Counted from the stretch's first letter, positions 1-5,561 are shown. The stretch is DNA of 6,399 nt from Actinomycetota bacterium (GCA_019425105.1 JAHYYD010000126.1:1-6399); one strand, 5' to 3'. Numbers and translations are program-made. The notes: generated from the letters alone by a model not told the origin.

Positions 1-398
1 ACGTGCAGCGTCTGCGCGACGTGCAGCGGATGAGCCAGGAAGAGGGCATCAACCTCGCAGGAATCCGACGCATCCTCGAGCTCGAGCGCCGCGTCGAGGC
101 CCTGGAAGAGGAACGGGACGCCCTGCGCGACGCGGTCACGGCCGCTGAAGCCAGGCGCAATCGAGTGTTTGCTGCGTCCGCGGACGGTCAGGTCATGCCA
201 CTACAGCGAGGCCAGCGGCCGTGGGATCGCACGTCACGGCGAACGAATGGCTCCGGTGGCTCCCTCACCGTGTGGAGCCCTGTGCGCGCTCTTGCTGCGC
301 TCGCGGCCGCCCAGACGTCGGCGCGCTCGGAGCTTCCGGCGCCGCCGCCTTCGAAGGCGCGCAACGTCATCGAGGGGACGCTCGTCCCCCAGCGGTAA
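1..398 (+). CDS. hspR: HspR heat-shock repressor (MerR family), C-terminal part, 5' end outside window
   Basis: HspR represses the dnaK operon and other chaperone genes in actinobacteria by binding HAIR operators, with DnaK as co-repressor (family knowledge). The window begins inside the gene; the frame opens at base 3, and the GTG there is an internal Val, not a start. About 131 residues are visible. The MerR wing/helix signature RMSQEEGINLAGIRRILELE (visible residues 9-28) is followed by a Glu/Arg-rich coiled coil (about 22-50), then RVFAASADGQVMPLQRGQRP and SLTVWSP, which match the usual HspR tail. The N-terminal helix-turn-helix lies upstream and is not seen. About 40 residues (ALAALAAAQTS through TLVPQR) follow the point where many HspR proteins end, so this one has a longer Ala/Pro-rich tail. 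The stop is TAA at 396-398. A small hairpin, GGGGAC-gctc-GTCCCC (374-389), overlaps the last codons. Upstream dnaK, grpE and dnaJ are expected but not visible. Confidence 0.88.
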   Translation, partial: VQRLRDVQRMSQEEGINLAGIRRILELERRVEALEEERDALRDAVTAAEARRNRVFAASADGQVMPLQRGQRPWDRTSRRTNGSGGSLTVWSPVRALAALAAAQTSARSELPAPPPSKARNVIEGTLVPQR

Positions 399-401
399 CC
401 C

Positions 402-535
402 GCATCGCTCTTGTCAGTAGGGCGCTGAGAAGGCTGCATCGGTTCTCAGTCGCACGACGCTGAGAGAGGCGCATTGGTCCTCAGTGGCACGACACTGAGA
501 GAGGCGCATTGGTCCTCAGTGGCACGACACTGAGA
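402..535. repeat. 35-bp tandem repeat with hairpin-forming units after hspR
   Basis: Units at 425-459, 460-494 and 495-529 have a 35-bp period, followed by a six-base start of a fourth (530-535). Units 2 and 3 are identical; unit 1 is diverged. A degenerate, shortened copy seems to begin at 402, where GCATCG is shared with 436-441, only four bases after the hspR stop. Across each unit junction lies an inverted repeat: CTCAGTG-gcacga-CACTGAG at 480-499 and again at 515-534. The first junction (445-464) keeps CTCAG/CTGAG and the same loop, with a T-G wobble next to it. Unit 1 also has CTGAGAA (425-431) facing TTCTCAG (443-449). The array sits in the 3' UTR of the heat-shock operon, before the terminator. 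It may be a REP-like intergenic element or an mRNA-end stabiliser; function is unknown. Confidence 0.85.
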
Positions 536-544
536 CATAAAGGA

Positions 545-577
545 CTGCGGGACCCATCCAGTGGATGGGTCCCGCAG
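545..577 (+). terminator. Perfect 15-bp stem-loop, probable end of the heat-shock operon
   Basis: The left arm CTGCGGGACCCATCC (545-559) pairs exactly with 563-577 across a three-base loop (AGT). Such a strong hairpin 147 bases after the hspR stop is best read as a transcription terminator. The + strand has no clear T-run after it (CATATTCG), so it would be an atypical, U-poor terminator of the kind common in high-GC actinobacteria. On the - strand the hairpin is followed by TCCTTTATG, only slightly richer in T. Confidence 0.7.
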
Positions 578-590
578 CATATTCGATCGA

Positions 591-644
591 GAATCCGGGG
601 GCACACAGGATTCCCGACCGAAGCCTGGAACAGGCGGCAGGCTT
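591..644. other. Two consecutive small hairpins in the intergenic region
   Basis: GAATCC (591-596) pairs with GGATTC (608-613) across an 11-base loop. AAGCCTG (621-627) pairs with CAGGCTT (638-644) across a 10-base loop. Both stems are perfect and they follow directly on the 545-577 hairpin, giving three stem-loops in 100 bases. No promoter or reading frame explains them. They could be part of an extended 3' UTR, a small RNA, or chance in GC-rich DNA. Confidence 0.45.
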
Positions 645-959
645 GCGCCCGCTGAACATAGTTTTACCAGGTCACGGTGGGTTTCGGTAGTCGATTTTTG
701 GGGTGTTCGTCGCTTGGGGCAAACGTGCAGGGGGCGTAGGAAAAATGTGCGTCTGATTCGTAACTCTTTTTCTGAAATGCCCTCTGACCTGCAAGTTTAT
801 CGACGATGAGGTGTTTTCCTTGAAAATGCTGAGATCTTGGGCTGCTCGGGCGGTGTTGTCGGGCGGCTGAGCGGTCGAAATAAACCGCCGAGCAATATCG
901 ATGCCATCACACAGAAATGGCGTATGTAACGTCAGTATGCAATGCGTAACTATCTGCGC

Positions 960-1057
960 AGGTCGGGGACACATCCGCGTGTCGCGCGAGGACAGCCACC
1001 CTCTCGGTGGTCCCCGGCCTCGTCCTGGTGGGGGAGGCCGATATGCGTCGGCGACGC
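960..1057 (+). promoter_or_regulatory. Cluster of partly mutually exclusive hairpins upstream of murT
   Basis: A long stem pairs 960-970 (A GGTCGGGGAC) with 1010-1020 (GTCCCCGGCC T), giving 11 pairs with one G-U. Inside it, GACAC (968-972) could instead pair with GTGTC (979-983), and CCACC (996-1000) pairs with GGTGG (1006-1010). Downstream, CGGCCTC (1015-1021) pairs with GAGGCCG (1034-1040), using bases that the long stem also needs, so the two cannot form together. GCGTC-ggc-GACGC (1045-1057) follows. If transcribed from an upstream promoter this would look like an attenuator or riboswitch-like leader. If murT starts only from the -10 at 1078, it is DNA-level or chance structure. No known family was recognised. 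Confidence 0.4.
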
Positions 1058-1077
1058 GGCCAGCACCCCGCATGCGT

Positions 1078-1089
1078 TAACGTGGATAC
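1078..1089 (+). promoter_or_regulatory. -10 element positioned for leaderless transcription of murT
   Basis: TAACGT (1078-1083) fits the actinobacterial -10 consensus TANNNT and ends six bases before the murT ATG at 1090, so RNA starting at the usual distance would begin at the start codon itself. No Shine-Dalgarno is visible in GCGTTAACGTGGATAC, whereas gatD and the 3213 and 3985 genes all have AAGGAAGG/AGGAAGGA. No good -35 box is seen about 17 bases upstream. The start site is inferred from spacing. Confidence 0.5.
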
Positions 1090-2400
1090 ATGACGAATTC
1101 TTCGCATCACCTGTCGGTGCGCTCTCGCCTGGCTATGGCTGCAGGCGGGGCTGCCCGCTTCGCGTCCCGGGCCCTTGGGCGCGGTTCTGGCGGCATGATT
1201 GGCGGCGAGGTCGCGCTGCGTATCTCCCCGAAGCTCCTCAAGGAGTTGGCCGCCCCTTGTTCATCCGTGATCGTCACCGGCACGAACGGCAAGTCGACGA
1301 CAACGCGCATGGTGCGTGCGGCGCTCGAAAGCGCTGGTCGTGTCGCCTCGAACATCAACGGCGACAACATGACGTCGGGCGTCCTCACGGCTCTCATGCA
1401 GGGCAAGGGTGCGACGCGTGCCGCCCTCGAAGTCGACGAGATGCACGTCCCCGCCGTTGCGGCCGACGTGGATCCGGCCGTCTTCGTCTACCTCAACCTC
1501 TCGCGCGACCAGCTTGATCGTGTGGGGGAGATCGGAGCGGTGGAGCGTCGCCTGCGCGAGGGGGCCTCGGCTCATCCGGACGCCGTCGTCGTCGCGAACT
1601 GCGATGACCCCCTCATCGCCTCGGCCGCCGCCGACAATCCGAACGTCGTGTGGGTCGCAGCCGGTGGAGGATGGGGTGGTGACTCTGCCGCGTATCCGCG
1701 CGGTGGGCGTGTTATCCGCTCCGGTGACGACTGGCATCTGATCCCCGCATTCGAGGGGGAGGAACTGCCGGAACTGACGAGCCGTCCGCAGCCCGAGTGG
1801 TGGCTCGAGGAGGTTGAGCTCTCCCCCGAAGGGCCGCGTGCGACGCTGCGCGGACCGGACGGCATCAGCGTCCCCCTTAACCTGTTGCTTCCCGGGCGCG
1901 CGAACCTCGGCAATGCAGCGCAGGCGGTCGCCGCAGCGGTCGCCATGGGTATCGACCCGGCTGTCGCGGCAGCCGCCGTCAGCGGCGTCACCGAGGTCGC
2001 CGGGCGCTACTCCGTGCACGACGTCAACGGGCGCCGTGCCCGTCTGATGCTGGCGAAGAACCCGGCAGGATGGCAGGAAGCCATGACGATGATCGACCCG
2101 CGCGTCGATCAGGTCGTCATCGGCGTCAACGGCCAGGTTCCCGACGGCCAGGACCTCTCCTGGCTGTGGGACGTCGACTTCTCCGCCGTGAAGCGCGAGG
2201 GGCGTCGCGTTGTCGCCTGCGGTGAGCGCGGTGCCGACCTTGCTGTGCGCCTCGAATACGCGGGCGTGCACTGCGACCTCGTCCCGCTGCCCATGGATGC
2301 CTTGGCGCTCTGCGAGCCGGGCCGCGTCGAGATACTCCTCAACTACACGGCCATGCGCGACTTCAAGGTCCTGCTCGATCGAAAGGAAGGCACGCGATGA
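1090..2400 (+). CDS. murT: MurT, Mur-ligase-like subunit of lipid II isoglutaminyl synthase
   Basis: With GatD, MurT uses ATP and glutamine-derived ammonia to amidate the alpha-carboxyl of D-Glu in the lipid II stem peptide, giving D-isoglutamine; the complex is cytoplasmic. The protein has 436 residues, the usual family length. Visible are the MurT N-terminus (LGRGSGG, VALRI; 29-45), the Mur-ligase P-loop GTNGKST (64-70), NINGDNMTSG (88-97), LEVDE (113-117), NLSRDQLDRVGEI (136-148), NCDDPL (170-175), LLPGRANLGNAAQA (266-279), VAGRY (303-307), and the C-terminal DUF1727 domain with LAKNPAGWQEA (321-331) and PDGQDLSWLWD (351-361), whose Asp is thought to complete the GatD triad. Oddity: the Cys4 zinc ribbon usual in the central domain is absent; around 202-240 there is no cysteine, and YPRGG (202-206) stands where CPxCG is expected. 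The ATG at 1090 was chosen because it fits the family N-terminus and the -10 box. The stop overlaps the gatD start. Confidence 0.93.
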   Translation: MTNSSHHLSVRSRLAMAAGGAARFASRALGRGSGGMIGGEVALRISPKLLKELAAPCSSVIVTGTNGKSTTTRMVRAALESAGRVASNINGDNMTSGVLTALMQGKGATRAALEVDEMHVPAVAADVDPAVFVYLNLSRDQLDRVGEIGAVERRLREGASAHPDAVVVANCDDPLIASAAADNPNVVWVAAGGGWGGDSAAYPRGGRVIRSGDDWHLIPAFEGEELPELTSRPQPEWWLEEVELSPEGPRATLRGPDGISVPLNLLLPGRANLGNAAQAVAAAVAMGIDPAVAAAAVSGVTEVAGRYSVHDVNGRRARLMLAKNPAGWQEAMTMIDPRVDQVVIGVNGQVPDGQDLSWLWDVDFSAVKREGRRVVACGERGADLAVRLEYAGVHCDLVPLPMDALALCEPGRVEILLNYTAMRDFKVLLDRKEGTR

Positions 2401-3140
2401 GCGCCTCCACGCTGCGAATCGGCGTCCTCATGCCCGAGGTGCTGGGTACCTACGGTGACAGCGGCAATGCGCTGATTCTCGCCGAACGCGCCCGCAGGCG
2501 CGGCATCGACGCCGAGGTCGTCCACGTTGGGCTCACCGAGGAGATCCCTGACAGCCTCGACATCTACACGCTCGGCGGCGGCGAGGACACCGCTCAGGCG
2601 CTCGCTGCCGACAAGTTCCGCCGCACCTCGGGCCTCGCCCGCGCCCTCGATGCGGGCCGCCCGCTCCTAGCGATCTGCGCATCCCTGCAGGTCCTCGGCC
2701 ACTGGTACGAGGATGCGCGCGGCGCTCGCGTGCCGGGCATGGGCGTCCTCGACATCACGACCGAGCCTCAGGGGCACCGTGCGATCGGTGAGCTCGTCTG
2801 TGAGCCCGTTCTCGACGGCCTCACGCAGACTCTGACGGGCTTTGAAAATCACGGGGGCGGTACCGTCCTCGGCCCCGATGCGGCCCCGCTGGGACGCGTC
2901 CTGTCCGGCGTCGGCAACGGCACGCCTCGCGGCACGACCCCACCCGAGGTGCGCTACGACGGCGCCGTCCAGGGGTCCATCATCGCGACCTATATGCACG
3001 GCCCTGCTCTCGCGCGTAATCCGGAGCTGGCGGACCTGCTGCTGCAGCGCGCCACGGGGTCTGCGCTAGAACCTCTCGAGGTCCCCGGTGTTGCCCAGCT
3101 GCGCGCCGAGCGCCTGCGCATCGTTCACGAGGCCCGATGA
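2397..3140 (+). CDS. gatD: GatD, glutamine amidotransferase subunit of lipid II isoglutaminyl synthase
   Basis: GatD is a class I (CobB/CobQ-like) glutaminase that releases ammonia from glutamine for MurT. The 247-residue protein shows the family N-terminus LMPEVLGTYGDSGNALIL (11-28), YTLGGGEDTAQ (57-67), nucleophile Cys94 in AICASLQVLGH (92-102), GHRAIGEL with Arg128 (126-133), GFENHGGGT (148-156) and the catalytic His201 in YMHGPALARNPELADLLL (199-216). Cys94 and Arg128 fall at the same numbers I recall for Staphylococcus aureus GatD. The third triad member is supplied by MurT in this enzyme. Oddity: the elbow reads C-A-S-L-Q rather than the common C-G-G-Y/F-Q. The ATG overlaps the murT TGA (ATGA), and AAGGAAGG (2383-2390) sits six bases before it, so the two are translationally coupled and made in similar amounts. 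No separate promoter is seen. Confidence 0.94.
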   Translation: MSASTLRIGVLMPEVLGTYGDSGNALILAERARRRGIDAEVVHVGLTEEIPDSLDIYTLGGGEDTAQALAADKFRRTSGLARALDAGRPLLAICASLQVLGHWYEDARGARVPGMGVLDITTEPQGHRAIGELVCEPVLDGLTQTLTGFENHGGGTVLGPDAAPLGRVLSGVGNGTPRGTTPPEVRYDGAVQGSIIATYMHGPALARNPELADLLLQRATGSALEPLEVPGVAQLRAERLRIVHEAR

Positions 3141-3171
3141 CGCCGTCGGGGCCCGCGCTGAGCCCCTGCGT

Positions 3172-3205
3172 TGCTATGCTGGCACAAACGAATTCCTAGG
3201 AAGGA
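3172..3205 (+). promoter_or_regulatory. Extended -10 promoter and Shine-Dalgarno of the two-TM protein gene
   Basis: TGC followed by TATGCT (3172-3180) is an extended -10 with the TANNNT pattern, 32 bases before the ATG at 3213. The -35 region is GC-rich and poor, as is common with extended -10 promoters. AGGAAGGA (3198-3205), seven bases before ATG 3213, decides that start over the in-frame ATG at 3171, which overlaps the -10 box. A 10-base perfect palindrome TTCCTAGGAA (3193-3202) overlaps the ribosome site and could be an operator or chance. Confidence 0.6.
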
Positions 3206-3212
3206 TTTCCTC

Positions 3213-3896
3213 ATGTCGAACCCCAGGCCTTACGGAGCTTCCGGCGAGCAGGGCACCCCCTGGCCGCAGTACGGACAAGATGGTGCGAACGGCGCGATGC
3301 CTCCTCAGGGTGCCTATCCGGGTGCCGGTTACAGCGGCCCCGCGGTCATGCCCATCATGAAGCTGCCCAGTCGAGCCCCCGGCACGATCATGATCGTCCT
3401 CGGCCTGCTGATGATGCTGATCATCGCCCCGGTCATCTTCGCTGTGGTCGCTTTCTCAGGCGTCAACACGGAAACGCCCGAGAATGTGAACGCCGTCAGC
3501 ATTACCAATGGCGGGACCGTCGAGGTTGGCGCCAACGGACAGTACACGATCCTCCTCGGTGACGCCGAGGCAACGTCGTGCACGATGACGGACACGGATG
3601 GCGACGTCTACGATATGCACACGTTCGCAGGGGTCAACAACTACTACACGGCCACGGATCTGCCCGCGGGTACCTACCGCATCGACTGTGAGGGTCTGCC
3701 TGCGGGGGCCGACATTGCGGGCATGGATTTCAGCGCCGGTGACGTCACCAAGTCGGGGACGAACGGCCTCATTTGGTCCACGGTCGTCGGCGTCGGCGGC
3801 ACGGTCATCATGATCATCGGCATCGTGCTCGTGGTGAAAGCCAACGGCAGGCGCCGAGAGATTCAACAGCAGGCGATGATGTCGGCTATCGGATGA
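3213..3896 (+). CDS. Uncharacterised two-TM membrane protein with a small extracytoplasmic domain
   Basis: I do not recognise a named family. The 227-residue protein has a Gly/Pro/Tyr/Gln-rich, presumably cytoplasmic N-terminus (1-50), a first membrane segment (about 57-82, rich in Ile, Leu and Met), a domain of about 100 residues (83-185), a second membrane segment (about 186-208) and a basic tail beginning KANGRRRE (209-216). Because both ends would face the cytoplasm, the middle domain should be outside. It has exactly two cysteines, Cys123 and Cys159, which may form a disulphide; alternating short segments (VEVGANGQYTILLG, YYTATDLPAGTYRIDCEG) suggest a beta-sandwich. The layout resembles the many Gly/Pro-rich-tailed small envelope proteins of actinobacteria. 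The gene has its own promoter and a terminator after it, so it is probably a single-gene unit. It follows gatD by 72 bases, but no functional link is shown. Confidence 0.85.
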   Translation: MSNPRPYGASGEQGTPWPQYGQDGANGAMPPQGAYPGAGYSGPAVMPIMKLPSRAPGTIMIVLGLLMMLIIAPVIFAVVAFSGVNTETPENVNAVSITNGGTVEVGANGQYTILLGDAEATSCTMTDTDGDVYDMHTFAGVNNYYTATDLPAGTYRIDCEGLPAGADIAGMDFSAGDVTKSGTNGLIWSTVVGVGGTVIMIIGIVLVVKANGRRREIQQQAMMSAIG

Positions 3897-3914
3897 CAGC
3901 AGTTCGCGCGTGAG

Positions 3915-3952
3915 GGGGCGAGGCCCCGGAGGATCTCCGGCCTCGCCCCTTT
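3915..3952 (+). terminator. Intrinsic terminator after the two-TM protein gene
   Basis: GGGGCGAGGCC (3915-3925) pairs perfectly with GGCCTCGCCCC (3939-3949) and is followed by TTT (3950-3952). Inside the loop an alternative stem CCGGAG/CTCCGG (3926-3931 with 3935-3940) can form. It lies 18 bases after the stop at 3896. The downstream gene starts only 33 bases later with no clear promoter of its own, so partial read-through may supply it. Confidence 0.8.
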
Positions 3953-3984
3953 GCTGCACCGACACCACCACGAGGAAGGATGCC

Positions 3985-5316
3985 ATGCACACCCTGTCTT
4001 TCACGGGCGAACGTCAGGTGCGTTTCCCCGCCCCCGACGTCGCGCGCGGCTTCATGCTCGCGCTCATTGCGCTGGCAAATGTGCCCTTCTGGCTGCGCTA
4101 TTTTCCGGACGCGCCGCACGCGGGTGAGGCGGCGCTGGCGGCCATGAACGACGCCGATCAGTGGTGGTACCTGGTGCGAACCCTGTTCGTGGACCGTCGC
4201 GCGTACCCGCTGTTTTCGATTCTGTTCGGCTTTGGTATGGCGATCATGGCCTCGCGCACGATCGAGCGCGAGCGCCGCGTCGCGATGGATGCGATTCTCC
4301 CCGAGTTGAGCGCCGGGTGGAATCCTCTCCAGCGGGAGATTGTCCGTGACGCTGTTGAGCGTCGTGCGCGCCGCGCGGCCGCGCGCCTGATTCGCCGCCG
4401 TGGCTGGTGGATGCTGGCGTTCGGCCTGGTGCATGGGATCTTCTTCGCGGGTGACATTATCGGCGCGTACGGTCTCGTGGCGGTCATTTTCGCCGAGGTT
4501 ATCGTTATGAGGCGCGCGTGGCTGCGCGTACTGATCGGCGCGATCATCGCCTCCTTGAGCATGCTCGGGATTTGGTCGATGGCGGCGATGGCAGGGCGCG
4601 AGCCGATGGTGTTTGAGTTCCACGATCCCGTCCAGCTGGATGCCGGGTATCCGCTGGTGTCGCTTGCCTCCTGGCTTATCGCGACGCCGATGACTGTCCT
4701 GACGGCGCTCGTCGTCCCCTGCGTCATGATTGGCGTGGGAGTTGCGCGCTGGGGCCTCCTGCAGGATCCGCGTGGGCGTGGTGCGCTCTTGGCAGGGATC
4801 GCGTGTGGTGGCCTGTTGATCGGCGCGCTGGGGGCCGTTCCCTTCGCCCTCATGCAGCTGGACTGGGCTTTTGCCGGGTCGGCGTCCTGGTCGTATCCGC
4901 TCTTCCATGCCTCCGGCGTCGCGGGAGCCTGCGGCTGGCTGGCGCTGCTCGCGCTCGTAGGAGGCGGGCCACGCGAGAATCTCGGCTCGGTGTGCGCGTT
5001 CCTGAGCGCGATCGGCCGACGCTCGATGACCGCCTACCTGTCACAGACGCTGCTCTTTATTTTTGTGTTCGGCGTGCTTGGCGCGTTCGGCGTACGTGTC
5101 CTGGGGGTTGCGGTTTCGGGGCTTCTTGCGCTGGGGGTCTGGGCGCTGATCGGCTTCGGTTGTGTGATCGCCGAGGTCGGGGGAACCTCTCGTGGTCCCG
5201 CGGAGTGGGCGCTGCGTTGGCTGGTTGCCAAGACCGCGCGTCCGCTGCCGCTGCCCGCCCTGGCTCTCGCATTCCCTGTGGCTCCGGTAGGAGCCGAGGG
5301 GCAGTGCCGGGACTGA
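3985..5316 (+). CDS. DUF418/YeiB-like polytopic membrane protein
   Basis: This 443-residue protein has roughly nine or ten hydrophobic segments and matches the pattern of the DUF418 (YeiB, COG2311) family, integral membrane proteins of unknown function distantly like acyltransferases. Visible landmarks are APDVARGFMLALIALANVPF (16-35, the family's D-x-x-R-G-F start), PLFSILFGFGMAI (75-87), the RRRGWWMLAFGLVHG stretch followed by GDIIGAYGLVAV (about 137-167), the late PLFHASG motif, and IGRRSMTAYLSQTLLF (343-358). An Arg/Glu-rich cytoplasmic loop (about 88-135) separates the second and third landmarks. I chose ATG 3985 over the upstream GTG at 3910, because AGGAAGGA (3973-3980) lies just before it and the earlier frame runs through the terminator. 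No biochemical role can be stated; transport of a cell-surface precursor is sometimes suggested for this family. Confidence 0.85.
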   Translation: MHTLSFTGERQVRFPAPDVARGFMLALIALANVPFWLRYFPDAPHAGEAALAAMNDADQWWYLVRTLFVDRRAYPLFSILFGFGMAIMASRTIERERRVAMDAILPELSAGWNPLQREIVRDAVERRARRAAARLIRRRGWWMLAFGLVHGIFFAGDIIGAYGLVAVIFAEVIVMRRAWLRVLIGAIIASLSMLGIWSMAAMAGREPMVFEFHDPVQLDAGYPLVSLASWLIATPMTVLTALVVPCVMIGVGVARWGLLQDPRGRGALLAGIACGGLLIGALGAVPFALMQLDWAFAGSASWSYPLFHASGVAGACGWLALLALVGGGPRENLGSVCAFLSAIGRRSMTAYLSQTLLFIFVFGVLGAFGVRVLGVAVSGLLALGVWALIGFGCVIAEVGGTSRGPAEWALRWLVAKTARPLPLPALALAFPVAPVGAEGQCRD

Positions 5317-5560
5317 CCCTGTTTGGCGTCTCTCATGCCGCCTGCCGTGTACTGAAGGGATTTCCGAGGATTCTCCGGGCTCAATCAATACAAATTGGTC
5401 TATTTAGTAGAAACCTTTGCATTCTGCAAGAGCTAATCGCAAATGTGATCAAGAATACAAATGAAAAATAGTTGCGCCATGCCCCCCGGGTGAGCTGCGA
5501 CGATGGTGCGGCGATGTCGCAGTGGTGGCGTTCGGCGGCGACGCAAAAGCCTTGGGGGCA
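5317..5560. other. Intergenic region with a 90-bp AT-rich island
   Basis: Between the DUF418 gene and the promoter at 5561 I see no gene. Bases 5381-5470 are strikingly AT-rich: 63 of 90 are A or T, against genes that are clearly GC-rich. The island holds a repeated AATACAAAT (5387-5395 and 5454-5462), a small inverted repeat TTGCA-ttc-TGCAA (5417-5429) and CAAT/ATTG (5386-5397). No clear terminator follows the DUF418 stop at 5316. The island could be an upstream activating element, a nucleoid-protein (Lsr2-like) site, or a trace of inserted DNA. A - strand frame from 5644 to 5381 exists but has no ribosome site or family features. Confidence 0.6.
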
Positions 5561-5561
5561 T
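5479..5561 (+). other. Possible three-way-junction structure before the ybjN promoter
   Basis: ATGCCCCC (5479-5486) pairs perfectly with GGGGGCAT (5554-5561). Nested inside are CTGCGAC/GTCGCAG (5495-5501 with 5516-5522, 14-base loop) and a weaker GCGTT/GACGC (5528-5532 with 5540-5544, one G-U). The last base of the outer right arm is the first base of the -35 box at 5561. It could be a small structured RNA, a long operator, or coincidence. I do not recognise an RNA family. Confidence 0.35.

Larger units (their letters stand above)
399..1089. other. 691-bp intergenic region between hspR and murT, no convincing gene
   Basis: The first part holds the tandem repeats and hairpins described separately (402-644). 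From about 650 to 910 the sequence is less GC-rich than the flanking genes and shows no reading frame with protein-like composition. The open frames here start inside hairpins, lack ribosome sites or are Arg/Pro-rich shadows. A short stem ATGCCAT/ATGGCGT (901-907 with 917-923) and two GTAAC motifs (926-930, 946-950) precede the structured segment at 960-1057. The region probably carries the murT promoter and upstream regulatory sites. I cannot name a known RNA family or operator in it. Confidence 0.6.

Noticed and set aside
402..535. CRISPR array
   Set aside because: The 35-bp units are tandem without variable spacers, so this is a simple repeat array.
402..535. HspR-binding HAIR operators
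   Set aside because: The inverted repeat CTCAGTG-N6-CACTGAG differs from the HAIR consensus in sequence and spacing, and it lies after the gene, not before a chaperone operon.
561..809. 82-codon + strand frame in the hspR-murT intergenic region
   Set aside because: It opens with GTG inside the loop and arm of the 15-bp hairpin, has no ribosome site, and its Arg/Gly/Ser-rich product shows no domain.
960..1040. SRP RNA, 6C RNA or ydaO (cyclic di-AMP) riboswitch
   Set aside because: The SRP apical-loop signature, paired C-rich loops and the ydaO consensus segments are not present in the sequence.
672..1073. 133-codon - strand frame covering most of the intergenic region
   Set aside because: Low-complexity Arg/Pro/Thr composition, no Shine-Dalgarno, and it runs through the structured segment before murT. 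It is explained by the lack of stops in GC-rich DNA.
1261..2271. 336-codon - strand frame opposite murT
   Set aside because: It mirrors the murT codons (rich in Arg, Asp, Gly, His and Val) and murT is certain from its motifs, so this is an antisense shadow.
3171..3212. Upstream ATG at 3171 as start of the two-TM protein
   Set aside because: It overlaps the extended -10 box and has no ribosome site, while ATG 3213 has AGGAAGGA at good spacing.
3886..4908. 340-codon - strand frame opposite the DUF418 gene
   Set aside because: Hydrophilic Arg/His/Gln/Asn-rich shadow of a clear membrane protein gene, with no family features.
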